The notes below the pieces were generated by a model. The model was given only the letters and a program-made list of their open reading frames with translations. It was not told the origin of the DNA and ran no database searches. Shown piece after piece: positions 51,202 to 59,982 of a stretch of DNA of 64,000 bases. The position numbers and the translations under genes are program-made. The stretch covers positions 48,979 to 112,978 of the forward strand of contig JABWBH010000007.1 in the NCBI GenBank assembly GCA_013360585.1. Reading direction: 5' to 3'. Every line of letters begins with the position of its first letter. The stretch's first letter is position 1. This DNA comes from Phycisphaerae bacterium. Its GTDB lineage: Bacteria > Planctomycetota > Phycisphaerae > UBA1845.

Positions 51202-51327
51202 GTCGCGCACCCCCTCACGAGAAACACCCGTCGTCGCTCGTTTCGGCGGCGGAACCCCGCCCGGAGACGCCGATCCTCGCAGCGACTTTTTCACCTTTGT
51301 TGAACCTCAGACCGCCGAGACCGCCGC

Positions 51328-51984
51328 TTAAGGCTGCCAGCTTGCCGCACGCCGGGCGCATTCTTCGGGAGATACCTCCTCCACCCGCGTCGCAAGCCCC
51401 CAGATATGCCCGAACGGATCCAGCACCTTCCCGTACCGGTCGCCCCAGAACATGTCCATCACCGGCATCGCCACCGAGCACCCCGCCGACAGCGCACGCT
51501 CGAACGCCTTGTCCACGTTCTCCACGTAGATGTGCAGCCCCCCCGAAACATGATTCGGAAGCGGCGCCTTCATCCCGTGGTCAGGCCACTCTCCGCCCAT
51601 CATGAACACCGAGTCACCGATCCGCAGCTCGGCGTGCATGATTCCGCCGTCCGGGGAGCGGAGGCACATCACCTCCTCCGCCCCGAACGCATCCTTGTAA
51701 AGACGGATCGCCGCCTCGGCATCCCTCACGATCAGGGACGGCGTGATCGTGTGATACCCTTCCGGCCGCCAGCTCAGTCGCGCGCCGCGAGAGGAAGCCC
51801 GGCGCTTCCCCGAAGCACCGCTCTTTTTCGCGCCCGACTTCGCGGCGACTTTGGATCCTCCGCTTTTGCGAGCCGCACCTCGCGCGGCGGACCCGGACTT
51901 GCCAGCCGGTTTCGCCCCGCCTCGAGCGGTCTTCCCTCGACCTGCCGACCCCTTGCTGCCCTTCGAGGAAGCTTTTCGCGCCAT
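51328..51984 (-). CDS. VOC (glyoxalase/PhnB-like) protein with histone H1-like N-terminal tail
   Basis: The ATG at 51984 has AGGA 8 bases upstream and gives 218 residues. Residues 1-68 are nearly all Lys, Ser, Ala, Gly and Arg, in repeats such as KKSGASGKRRASS, resembling bacterial histone H1-like tails. From residue about 70 the chain is a PhnB-type VOC domain: YHTITPSLIVRDAEAAIRLY, HAELRIGDSVFMMGGE, and DPFGHIWGLATR. Metal-binding side chains of glyoxalase I are only partly present. The domain mix suggests a DNA- or RNA-bound VOC protein, which is inference. Confidence 0.85.
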   Translation of the reverse strand: MARKASSKGSKGSAGRGKTARGGAKPAGKSGSAARGAARKSGGSKVAAKSGAKKSGASGKRRASSRGARLSWRPEGYHTITPSLIVRDAEAAIRLYKDAFGAEEVMCLRSPDGGIMHAELRIGDSVFMMGGEWPDHGMKAPLPNHVSGGLHIYVENVDKAFERALSAGCSVAMPVMDMFWGDRYGKVLDPFGHIWGLATRVEEVSPEECARRAASWQP

Positions 51985-52347
51985 CTTGTGGTTCCTTTTG
52001 CGGTTCGGTTCTGCGATCAGACGCCGGCGACAGGCGCCCACGCCTCGCCGCGGGTGACACGATCGCGGCACTGAAAGTTCATGACCGCCTCGGCGGAATC
52101 GCGCCCGGTTCCAGCACCGGCCGGATTCGATGGTGTCTCCGATCCCGTCGATCGATCTCCGCCTGCGCTACGCTGGGGATTCTGACGAGTTTCAGAGGAT
52201 TGTCGAGGGCCCGCCGCTCTCCCTGACCGACCAGCTCGGCGCCGCCGCATCGCTCCGCCCACGTCGCCCCGCGGATCCCCCGCCAGGCGGCTGGGCCGAC
52301 TCCCGCGCAGCCCCCTCACGCACATCGCTCATCTGACGCCTCTGCCG

Positions 52348-52400
52348 GAAAAAACAACCGCCGCGGCCCGGTTCTCAACCCGAGAACCCCGCCGCGGCGG
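52348..52400 (-). terminator. Strong terminator of the 52496 gene
   Basis: CCGCCGCGGC (52358-52367) pairs with GCCGCGGCGG (52391-52400), and GGTTCTC pairs with GAGAACC inside, making a long stem. On the minus strand it is followed by TTG and TTTTTT. It lies about 95 bases after the stop at 52496. The rest of the gap 51985-52495 shows no supported gene. Confidence 0.88.
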
Positions 52401-52495
52401 TCATGTTCCGATTTCACCTGTGCCCCGAGCTGCCGCAAAGATCCGCCGACCCCCGCACCGCCCTCCGCAGCGACCCCCGGATGCCCCCTATCCCG

Positions 52496-53362
52496 TCACG
52501 GGTCGCAGGTCACGCTCTTGCCCTCCGTCAACCCGCAATCGAAAGTCGCGGTTAAGGCGTACGTCGTTCCGCAAGTCACCGTGCTCTTGAACACCACCTT
52601 CCACTTGTTGCGGGTGTTCGCCACGTCGCTGCCCGACCCCAGCCCGTTGTCGCCGGACACCTGCACGGTCTGACCGGCCGTCGCCTCGCCCTTCGCGATC
52701 AGCTTCCGCTTGCCGGGGCACTTGCACGCCGCGCTTTTGAATTTCTCGTTGCCGTCGCATCCGCCCCCGCCCTCGACGAGGATCGTCAGGTGGCTGACGT
52801 TCCCCACCCCGGCCGCCTCCGTCGCCCAGAAGGGATTGCCCGTCTCGCCGTCCTTGATCACGTTGGCGAAGACGTTCTTGATCAGCAGGCGGTACGTCCC
52901 CGGCTTGTTCGGCGCCGTCAGCGAACCCGTCACCAGCACCTGCGCCGTGTGCGCGACGTTCGTAATCACCGTTCCGATCGGGAAATCCGCATTTTCCGCG
53001 AAGTTCTTGATCGTGTTCTGCCCCCCGCCCACCTGGACCAGGTCGCCGTTGATGATCGTCCCGCCGTATCCGTCCGGATTCGTGATGCCCGCATTCCGCG
53101 TGAAGTTCAGCATCGGGTTCTGCGTCGGCGTGTCCGCCTGCGCCAACGCGCCGCCCTCGAAATCCAGATCCAGCCCGAACAACGCAAGACCTTCGTTCAA
53201 CGTGTCCGACAACGCGCCGGTCACCTTGTAATTCACCGTCGCCCCAGGCTGAACCGTGATCGACGAGTTGCCGCTCAGGTCGGTCGCCGAAACATTCAAG
53301 TCCGTCGCCCCCGCCGACCCCGCGATCAGGCAAAACGCTGCCGTCATCATCACTCGTTTCAT
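52496..53362 (-). CDS. Secreted cohesin-like protein with Cys module
   Basis: The ATG at 53362 follows GGGAG and gives 288 residues with a signal peptide (MMTAAFCLIAGSAGAT). The N-terminal domain (about 20-195) has ITVQPGATVNYKVTGAL and LALFGLDLDFEGG, like cohesin-type or planctomycete beta-sandwich domains. The last 85 residues form a module starting CDGNEKFKSAAC and ending SVTCDP, similar in plan to the ends of the proteins at 6195 and 32704. The gene stands alone and has its own terminator. Confidence 0.75.
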   Translation of the reverse strand: MKRVMMTAAFCLIAGSAGATDLNVSATDLSGNSSITVQPGATVNYKVTGALSDTLNEGLALFGLDLDFEGGALAQADTPTQNPMLNFTRNAGITNPDGYGGTIINGDLVQVGGGQNTIKNFAENADFPIGTVITNVAHTAQVLVTGSLTAPNKPGTYRLLIKNVFANVIKDGETGNPFWATEAAGVGNVSHLTILVEGGGGCDGNEKFKSAACKCPGKRKLIAKGEATAGQTVQVSGDNGLGSGSDVANTRNKWKVVFKSTVTCGTTYALTATFDCGLTEGKSVTCDP

Positions 53363-53658
53363 GCTCGTTCTCCCGTTTCCCCCGAAGCTCCCGGGCGTAC
53401 TACTTCCTTCGCCGCCCGACTCTCCACAACACGCACGTTCGGTGCGACCCTCGCTTTTTCGGCCTACCTGTATTGTCGCCAGCGAGGTCATAAGACGCGA
53501 GAAGATTTCAGCCCCCGGTTCTTCAATTTCCCGGTAACATAAAAGAAGCAAAACTGCAATCCTGGCGCGCACCCACGCACCAACAGACAGAGCGTGACTC
53601 GCTATCTGCGTTGCATCGAGTCTCCTTTTCACCGGGTACCGGATACCGCAGATCGAGA

Positions 53659-53754
53659 CGGGGGTGGATGGGAATCGAACCCACCAGGAGCCGCGCTAAC
53701 GACCCCTCAACGGCTTTGAAGGCCGCGGAACCCACCAGGCGTCCGGACACCCCC
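53659..53754 (-). tRNA. selC: tRNA-Sec (anticodon TCA)
   Basis: The minus strand reads GGGGGTG at the 5' end and CACCCCC plus a G discriminator at the 3' end. The anticodon arm is GCGGC-CTTCAAA-GCCGT, giving anticodon TCA, which reads UGA. The variable arm is long (AGGGGTCG pairs with CGGCTCCT). The T arm is GTGGG-TTCGATT-CCCAT. Length is 96, the size of tRNA-Sec. No CCA is encoded. The organism therefore probably makes selenoproteins. No selA, selB or selD is in the window. Confidence 0.9.
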
Positions 53755-53793
53755 AGCGGCGGGCGCCAGACCCGCCTCATCTCGCCGACCGGC

Positions 53794-53994
53794 TCAGTCC
53801 ACGATCATCGTCCCCGGCGACACCATCTCGCCCTCCGATTGCATCTCGCCCTGATTCGTCATCTCAGGTTCGGTCTCGTGACGGGAATGACTGACCTCGG
53901 TGGTGCTGCGCGTCGTCGCGCACCCGCATGCGGCGCACAACGCTACCGCGAACGCCAACGCACACACAAACCGACCGACATGCTGAGTATTCAT
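53794..53994 (-). CDS. Small lipoprotein
   Basis: AGGAG lies 6 bases before the ATG at 53994. The 66-residue product has a signal with CAACGC lipobox. The mature part is short, acidic and methionine/glutamate-rich (EPEMTNQGEMQSEGEMVSPG), with a run of similar units around GEM. No family is recognised. It lies just before the tRNA-Sec gene on the same strand and diverges from truD. Confidence 0.6.
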   Translation of the reverse strand: MNTQHVGRFVCALAFAVALCAACGCATTRSTTEVSHSRHETEPEMTNQGEMQSEGEMVSPGTMIVD

Positions 53995-54190
53995 CAAAAG
54001 TCTCCTTGCGCCCGGACGACGAGGTCGGGCGGTCAACGCTTTTCTTTTTCACAGGCTCCGGCGTCGCTACCCCCCGGACCCTGCGGACGGCTCCCGCGCC
54101 GCCTCCCGCGCAATCTACGCTCCCGACCCCGGGACGCAACAATTCGACCCGTTTTTTGCCGCAAGGTTGGCGTGGACGTACATTCCCGGA

Positions 54191-55459
54191 ATGACGGTCG
54201 ACGCAACTCAGCTCACGGATCATCTCCCGCTCCTGACGTCTGATCGGCCCGGCATCGGGGGCGTCATCCGCCGCACCGACGATGATTTTCTTGTCGAGGA
54301 GCTTCCCCTCTACGAACCCTGCGGCGAGGGCACGCACGTCTACTTCGGCCTCGAAAAACGCGGAATGACCACCCACGAAGCCGTCAACCGCATCGCGCAG
54401 TCCCTCGGCCGACCCCCGCGCGACATCGGATACGCCGGCCTGAAAGACGCCCACGCCGTGACCGTCCAGACCTTCAGCCTCGAACACATCGACCCCGATC
54501 GTATTCAGGCCTTGCGCCTGCCCGGCATCGCCGTCCTCTGGGTCAACCGCCACGGGAACAAGCTCAAGCTCGGTCACCTCCGCGGCAACCGCTTCGTCAT
54601 CCGCATCCGCAACGTCGCCCCGGACGCCGAAGACCGCGCGACGGAAATCCTTGAGGTCTTGCGGAAACGGGGACTGCCGAATTACTTCGGACCGCAGCGC
54701 TTCGGCGTCCGCGGCGACACCTGGCGCATCGGCGCCGCCATCCTTCGCAGCGACCCGGAAGAAGCCCTGCGCATCACGCTCGGCCGCCCCGGAGACTTCG
54801 ACCGTGGACACGTCCTCCGTGCCCGGCAGGCCTTCGACGCCGGTAATTACGACGACGCCGCCGAAGCCTGGATCCGCGCCTCACGCGAGAATGCAAAGGT
54901 CTGCCGGGCGCTGGCGAAGGCGCCCGGGCGCTTCGACAAGGCGCTGCGCGCCGTCCCCCTCTCGCTGATGAAGCTTTATCTGAACGCCGCGCAAAGCCGC
55001 CTCTTCAACGATGTCCTCGCCCGCCGCCTCGCCACGATCGACCGCGTGATGCAAGGCGACGTCGCCTGGCTGCACCGCAACGGCGCCTGCTTCGTCGTCG
55101 AGGACGCCAACCTGGAGCAGCCGCGCTGCGCCGGCTTCGACATCTCACCGACCGGACCGATGTTCGGTCCGCGCATGCGCTCCGCCGAAGGTGAGCCTGG
55201 TCGCCTCGAGGCCGAGGTTCTCTCCGCATCCGGACTGACCGCGGAGGATTTCAACCGCCGAAGCGCGGTCCGCGTCGACGGCGGGCGACGCCCCCTGCGC
55301 GTCCCCCTCGCGGACGCCGACGCCAGGCTCGTCACCGTCGATGACGACCTCGCCCTCGAACTTCGCTTCAGTCTGCCGTCCGGAAGTTACGCCACCTGCG
55401 TCATCCGCGAGGTGTGCAAGGACGTTGGCGCATCGCCTGTCGCGGAACCTGAGGACTGA
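54191..55459 (+). CDS. truD: tRNA pseudouridine(13) synthase
   Basis: The ATG at 54191 gives 422 residues, somewhat longer than the E. coli protein (349). The catalytic motif is GYAGLKDAHAVTVQTFS, with the conserved Asp. FLVEELPLYEPCGEGTHVYF and PNYFGPQRFGVRG are further family blocks, and the TRUD insertion domain follows. The enzyme makes pseudouridine at position 13 of tRNA-Glu. In-frame upstream codons (from 54167) could extend it slightly. Confidence 0.94.
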   Translation: MTVDATQLTDHLPLLTSDRPGIGGVIRRTDDDFLVEELPLYEPCGEGTHVYFGLEKRGMTTHEAVNRIAQSLGRPPRDIGYAGLKDAHAVTVQTFSLEHIDPDRIQALRLPGIAVLWVNRHGNKLKLGHLRGNRFVIRIRNVAPDAEDRATEILEVLRKRGLPNYFGPQRFGVRGDTWRIGAAILRSDPEEALRITLGRPGDFDRGHVLRARQAFDAGNYDDAAEAWIRASRENAKVCRALAKAPGRFDKALRAVPLSLMKLYLNAAQSRLFNDVLARRLATIDRVMQGDVAWLHRNGACFVVEDANLEQPRCAGFDISPTGPMFGPRMRSAEGEPGRLEAEVLSASGLTAEDFNRRSAVRVDGGRRPLRVPLADADARLVTVDDDLALELRFSLPSGSYATCVIREVCKDVGASPVAEPED

Positions 55460-55475
55460 TCAGATCTCTCAGACT

Positions 55476-56354
55476 TCAATTCTCCGCCGCGTCACGGAAG
55501 ATCGGCGGCGTGAACGCAGGAAGATCCCGCCCCAGTTCCGGTCGGTGCTCCCAGCGCCGGATGCGGAACTCCAGCGACGATCCGTCCTTCGGCCAGACGA
55601 TGTCAATCCGGTGCGGAAGCGACGGCAGCCCGGACTGCGGCGAACGATGATCGGAAAGCCGGGACGCCATCTCGACGCGCCCCATCGCGTCTCGAAACAC
55701 GATCCGGTGCAGCACGCGCCGATCCACCCGGCTGATCCAGTACTCCTTCACCAGGCGCGGCGCGCCGGCGGCGTCGTACGCCAGCAGCAACAACTGCTGC
55801 TCCGCGTCCTCCACGCGCTGCACCGGATGATCCAGCGGGTGCGCGTCCGGCCCGAAGGGCACGCCCGAAAGCCCCAGCGCCTCCACGAGTTGACGCGGCT
55901 GGATCGGCAGGTCCGGGTCATACCCGTCCGGAAACTCGTCATACCGCCGGCAGATCGGAGCGTAATCCGGGTCGTCGTCGTACCAGTAGTAGACGCCGTT
56001 GGACCCGACCGAAAGCTGCTCCCCGGCCAACTCGTGCCGAAGGTCGAAGTGCAGATGATCGGGTGCCACGAAAAGGAGTACGCCTTCGAGGTCGTACTGT
56101 TTGATCCGATCCGACGTCGCGCTGCGGACTTTCGCCCGGACGTCCCCGGTCGCGCGAAGCAGCCCCGTCAGACGCGCCGGCGGGGCGTTAATCAACTCCA
56201 CCGCTTGCGCCAGCGGCAGCGGGTCGAACACTTCCCGGCTCCTCGGCGCCGGGGGACACCCGATCAGCAGCGCCGCCCCGGCAACCGCCAGAACCGCCGC
56301 TGCGAACCGCGATCCCCGGAATGCCAACACATCGCTGACGTCACGACGGCTCAT
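55476..56354 (-). CDS. Hypothetical lipoprotein, LolA-like
   Basis: The ATG at 56354 overlaps the preceding gene by 14 bases and gives 292 residues. A lipobox (ALLIGC) lies near residue 30. The mature part is beta-rich (VRAKVRSATSDRIKQYDLEGVLLFVAPDHLHFDLRH), with the single-sheet pattern of LolA/LppX-type lipid carriers. C-terminal strands have RIDIVWPKDGSSLEFRI. A role in lipoprotein or lipid transfer is a guess from fold pattern only. Confidence 0.65.
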   Translation of the reverse strand: MSRRDVSDVLAFRGSRFAAAVLAVAGAALLIGCPPAPRSREVFDPLPLAQAVELINAPPARLTGLLRATGDVRAKVRSATSDRIKQYDLEGVLLFVAPDHLHFDLRHELAGEQLSVGSNGVYYWYDDDPDYAPICRRYDEFPDGYDPDLPIQPRQLVEALGLSGVPFGPDAHPLDHPVQRVEDAEQQLLLLAYDAAGAPRLVKEYWISRVDRRVLHRIVFRDAMGRVEMASRLSDHRSPQSGLPSLPHRIDIVWPKDGSSLEFRIRRWEHRPELGRDLPAFTPPIFRDAAEN

Positions 56355-56913
56355 GCGCCACCGCCTCAACGTCCGCACGAGCGCCCGCCTCCCCTGCCGA
56401 CGACGCCTCATCCGTCAGATGCGCCGCCGTGTCTCCGTGAAGAATCGCCGTCAGCTCCCGGCTGACGCCCTCGATCTGATCGTCCGACAAACCGGGATTC
56501 ACCACCGTGTGCCGCGACTGATCCCGCGTCAGAAGCACCGTCCAGATTTCCACGCCGTCGCGCATCTTCGACGACTCATATTTCAAGAGCCGCTTCCGCA
56601 TCAGGATCAGCGCAAGCACAAACCGAAACTGAACGCGCACCGGCTCAGTCTCGCTTTCAAGCCGCGAGAAGAACGCCAGCAGGGCCTCATCGTCAATCAG
56701 CAGCCGCTTCTTCTGCTCACGCGGCGCCACGCGGCTGCGGAAAAAGCAGAATGCGTCCGCAGGCGGTCCCGCCCACGCCTCCACGCAGATGTCGCGGCGC
56801 TGGAACGTCTCGCCGTCCTCGAATACGACGACGTAGAACTCCTCGCCTTCCGCCAGCGTCCTGCCGGTAACGGTGCAAACTCCGGCGCCTCGTGCGATGT
56901 CGTATTCCTTCAT
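56341..56913 (-). CDS. Conserved hypothetical protein
   Basis: The ATG at 56913 gives 190 residues. The start is CTVTGRTLAEGEEFYVVVFEDGETFQRRDICVEAWAG; the pair of Cys near 10 and 40 could hold a metal. The middle is helical (LLIDDEALLAFFSRLE, FRFVLALILMRKRLLKYE) and ends acidic and alanine-rich. No known domain is recognised. It is co-transcribed with the LolA-like gene, whose start lies within its 3' end. Confidence 0.6.
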   Translation of the reverse strand: MKEYDIARGAGVCTVTGRTLAEGEEFYVVVFEDGETFQRRDICVEAWAGPPADAFCFFRSRVAPREQKKRLLIDDEALLAFFSRLESETEPVRVQFRFVLALILMRKRLLKYESSKMRDGVEIWTVLLTRDQSRHTVVNPGLSDDQIEGVSRELTAILHGDTAAHLTDEASSAGEAGARADVEAVAHEPS

Positions 56914-57021
56914 ACCGACCCCGCGGCCCACGCCTCTCAGCGCCACGCCTCCCAGCGCCACGCCGCGTCACCCGGGACAGCCCGCCCCCGACCTCTCGCA
57001 AATTACGGAACGCAATCTCGT

Positions 57022-57077
57022 CGGGCGGGCTTCGCCCACGCCGCACCAGTTTCGTAGGGCGGGCTCCGCCCGCCGCG
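57022..57077. repeat. Two GC-rich 'GGCGGGC-TTC/TCC-GCCCGCC' elements
   Basis: CGGGCGGGCTTCGCCC (57022-) and GGGCGGGCTCCGCCCGCC (57057-) are short palindromic stem-loops that lie 35 bases apart. They resemble widespread intergenic REP-like elements, and lie in the gap between the hypothetical gene at 56341 and pnp. Confidence 0.5.
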
Positions 57078-57090
57078 ACTCCGACGTGTC

Positions 57091-57195
57091 CCTTAACAAC
57101 CTGTCGCAAAACCTGGAGTCGGTCTTTGTGGTACCGGTTTTCCCCGATGACATTCGCCCCGGGAGGGACGCGCTACCCTTTTTCAACGGGCTGTT
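57091..57195. repeat. Copy B of the 3'-flanking repeat
   Basis: Read on the minus strand it begins AACAGCCCGTTGAAAAAGGG, then TCCCTCCCGGGGCGAATG and CATCGGGGAAAACCGG. It matches copy A at 34962-35053. In both cases the repeat lies just past a stop codon in the same orientation as the upstream gene (46 bases after pnp here). Confidence 0.6.
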
Positions 57196-57241
57196 ACCCG
57201 CGCCCGTCAACCCCCGACTCCGAATTCTGAACCCTTCCTAC

Positions 57242-59368
57242 CTACCGATCCCGCCCGTCGCCCGCCTTCTCCTTCTCCTCCAGCAGCACCGCCTTGCGCG
57301 ACAGCTTGACCCGGCCTTGCTCGTCCACCGCGATCACCTTGACCTTCATCGCGTCGCCGATCTTGCACACCTCATTGACGTTCCGCACGTACTCGTCCGA
57401 AAGCTCGCTGATGTGGCACAGACCGTCCTGACCCGGGATGATCTCGATGAACGCCCCGAAATCCTTCGTCCCGATCACCTTGCCGCTGTAAACCTTGCCG
57501 ACCTTGACCTCCTCCGTGATCGCTTCGATCGCGTCGCGGGCGCGCTGCGCGCCGTCCGCGTCGAGGCACGCGATCATCACCGTGCCGTCCTGCGAAATCT
57601 CGATCGTCGCTCCCGTGCTCGCCTCGAGCCCGCGGATGCCGCTGCCGCCAGGACCGATCACGCGGCCGATCTTCTCCGGATTGATCTTGATGGTGAGAAT
57701 GCGCGGAGCGTAACGGCTGATGTCCGGACGCGGCGCCTTCAGCGTCGTGCTCAGCATCTTCCGCAGAATCTCGATCCGCGCCTCTTTCGCCAGCGCGAGA
57801 GACTCGACAATCGTCTCCTGCGTCAGACCCCGCGCCTTCAGGTCAAGCTGGATCCCGGTGATGCCGCGCTGCGTCCCCGCGACCTTGAAGTCCATGTCGC
57901 CGAAGTGATCCTCCTCGCCGAGGATGTCTACCACCAGCTTCCGCTTCGAGCCTTCGCTGAACATCCCGATCGAAATCCCCGCCACCGGATGACGGATCGG
58001 AACGCCCGCGTCCATCAGGGCCAAGGTCCCCCCGCATACCGACGCCATCGAACTCGACCCGTTCGACTCGAAGATCTCCGACACCAGCCGGATCGTATAC
58101 GGGAACTTGTCCACCGTCGGCAGCACCGCCTCCAGCGACTTCTCCGCCAGCGCCCCGTGACCGATCTCCCGCCGACCCACCGCACCCACGCGCTTGACCT
58201 CCCCCGTCGCCAGCGGCGGAAAGTTGTAATGCAGCATGAACTTCTTGCTGTATTCCTCGGTCAACCCGTCGATGATCTGCTCGTCGCGCCCCGTGCCCAG
58301 CGTCGCCACCACCAGCGCCTGCGTCTCCCCCCGCTGAAAAATCGCCGACCCGTGAACCCGCGGCAGCACGCCGACTTCGCCGGTGATCGTGCGGATGTCC
58401 CGCGGCCCGCGCCCGTCGGCCCGGACGCCCTCGTCGAGCACCATCTTCCGCACGACTTCTCCCTCAACCGTGTCCAGCATGCGCTTCACCGCGTCGCGCT
58501 CATACGGCGGGTTTTCCGCATCCTCCGGCGACAGCGCGCTTAACACGGATTCGTATACCGACTCCATCGCCGCGTTGCGCTCGACCTTGCCGGTCATCCG
58601 CTTCGCTTCCCGAATTCTCGACGCCGCCAGCTCCCGGACCTTCGTGTGCAGCGACGTATCCGGCGCCGGCGCCGTCCACGTCACCGGCTTGCCCGACTTG
58701 CGACGCAGCTCCTCCTGCATGTCGCAAATCTGCCTGATGAACTGCGTGCCGTATTCGATCGCCCCGGCCACCACCTCCTCGGAAACCTCCGACGCCGAGA
58801 CCTCGATCATGTTCACGCCGTCCTTGTGCCCACTGAGCACCAGTTCCAGCGTGCTCTCGGCCATCTCCGACAGCTTCGGAAACAATACGTAGTCCCCGTT
58901 GATGTACCCGACGCGCACCGTCCCCACCGGCCCCTCAAACGGCAGTCCCGACAGGCACAGCGCCGCCGACGACGCGATCGACGACAGCACGTCCGGATCA
59001 TGCTCCTGATCCGTCGCCAGACACATCGCCTGAATCAGCACTTCGTCGTAAAAACCCTCGGGAAACAGCGGACGCATCGGGCGATCGATCATCCGCATCG
59101 TCAGAATCTCTTTCGTCGTCGGACGAGACTCACGCTTGAAGAACCCGCCGGGGATCTTGCCCGCTGCGTACGCCTTCTCACGATAGTCCACCGTCAGCGG
59201 AAAAAAGTCCGTCCCCTCGCGCGGCGGTCCCGTCACCGTGGCGGCGAACACCACCGTCTCCCCGTACTGCACCAGCGCCGCGCCCGCCGCCTGTCGACCA
59301 AGACGTCCCGTCTCGATCCGCAGCGTATGACGACCGATCTGACGTTCAACAACTGTAGGTTCCATCAT
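57242..59368 (-). CDS. pnp: Polyribonucleotide nucleotidyltransferase
   Basis: The ATG at 59368 gives 708 residues. Two RNase PH domains are seen (KIPGGFFKRESRPTTKEIL, MIDRPMRPLFPEGFYDEV; GEVGVLPRVHGSAIFQRGETQ and ILGEEDHFGDMDFKVAGT). The KH domain has IGRVIGPGGSGIRGLE. The S1 domain has VYSGKVIGTKDFGAFIEI. PNPase degrades RNA from the 3' end with phosphate. rpsO lies upstream, as in many bacteria, with 186 bases between. Confidence 0.97.
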   Translation of the reverse strand: MMEPTVVERQIGRHTLRIETGRLGRQAAGAALVQYGETVVFAATVTGPPREGTDFFPLTVDYREKAYAAGKIPGGFFKRESRPTTKEILTMRMIDRPMRPLFPEGFYDEVLIQAMCLATDQEHDPDVLSSIASSAALCLSGLPFEGPVGTVRVGYINGDYVLFPKLSEMAESTLELVLSGHKDGVNMIEVSASEVSEEVVAGAIEYGTQFIRQICDMQEELRRKSGKPVTWTAPAPDTSLHTKVRELAASRIREAKRMTGKVERNAAMESVYESVLSALSPEDAENPPYERDAVKRMLDTVEGEVVRKMVLDEGVRADGRGPRDIRTITGEVGVLPRVHGSAIFQRGETQALVVATLGTGRDEQIIDGLTEEYSKKFMLHYNFPPLATGEVKRVGAVGRREIGHGALAEKSLEAVLPTVDKFPYTIRLVSEIFESNGSSSMASVCGGTLALMDAGVPIRHPVAGISIGMFSEGSKRKLVVDILGEEDHFGDMDFKVAGTQRGITGIQLDLKARGLTQETIVESLALAKEARIEILRKMLSTTLKAPRPDISRYAPRILTIKINPEKIGRVIGPGGSGIRGLEASTGATIEISQDGTVMIACLDADGAQRARDAIEAITEEVKVGKVYSGKVIGTKDFGAFIEIIPGQDGLCHISELSDEYVRNVNEVCKIGDAMKVKVIAVDEQGRVKLSRKAVLLEEKEKAGDGRDR

Positions 59369-59554
59369 GCATTGACTCTTCTTATCGAGGTTCCAGTGTG
59401 GAAGGCGCTCCGGCGAACCGACGCGCGATGCGCATCCTCCGCGCCCGACCGGAACGGGGGGAATGAAAGGGGGCCGCCGAACCACCGCCCGCAGCCCCTC
59501 CGGAGCCCCGGACAAGAACGCGACGCGCCGCGGCGAAGGAGCCTCCCGCGACGA

Positions 59555-59824
59555 CTAACGACGCAGCCCCAGCGCGGCGATCGTCGAGAGATACTTCTGC
59601 CGATCACACGTCCGCAGATACCGAAGCAACCGCGACCGCCGACCCACCAGCGTGTGCAGACCACGCAGCGCGGAAAAATCCTTGCGCGCAGACTTCAAAT
59701 GCTCATTGAGGTGATTGATCCTCTCCGTCAGGATCGCTATCTGGACTTCCGACGATCCGGTGTCCTTCGGCTGGCGGGCGAACTTCGCAACGATCTCCTG
59801 CTTCGGCACGGCTAACTGAGGCAT
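59555..59824 (-). CDS. rpsO: Ribosomal protein S15
   Basis: The 89-residue product has the S15 pattern: QPKDTGSSEVQIAILTERINHLNEHLK, ALRGLHTLVGRRSRLLRYL and YLSTIAALGLRR. S15 binds 16S rRNA and in many bacteria represses its own mRNA. The pair rpsO-pnp is conserved. The upstream gap to 59982 is AT-rich. Confidence 0.97.
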   Translation of the reverse strand: MPQLAVPKQEIVAKFARQPKDTGSSEVQIAILTERINHLNEHLKSARKDFSALRGLHTLVGRRSRLLRYLRTCDRQKYLSTIAALGLRR

Positions 59825-59843
59825 CGACGACCCTTTTATTCCC

Positions 59844-59859
59844 GACGGCGTCCGCCGTC
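59844..59859 (-). promoter_or_regulatory. Possible S15 leader hairpin
   Basis: On the minus strand GACGGC and GCCGTC form a 6-bp stem with a 4-base loop, 20 bases before the rpsO ATG. Leaders of rpsO often fold for S15 autoregulation, but the structures differ between phyla. An AT-rich stretch at about 59935-59980 lies further upstream and could be part of the promoter. Confidence 0.3.
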
Positions 59860-59982
59860 ACTTATCCCTTTCCACAACACTTCAATCCGCGGCACTGTAA
59901 GCGCCCCACTCACATTCCGCAAGAGGTCATCACATCTTACTCCATCTTCAAAAATATAAATTACAATTTAAACAATGCTTCG

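Noticed and set aside
56873..58543. A 556-codon plus frame opposite pnp
   Set aside because: PNPase motifs are complete on minus; the plus frame has the Arg/Leu/His bias of a shadow.
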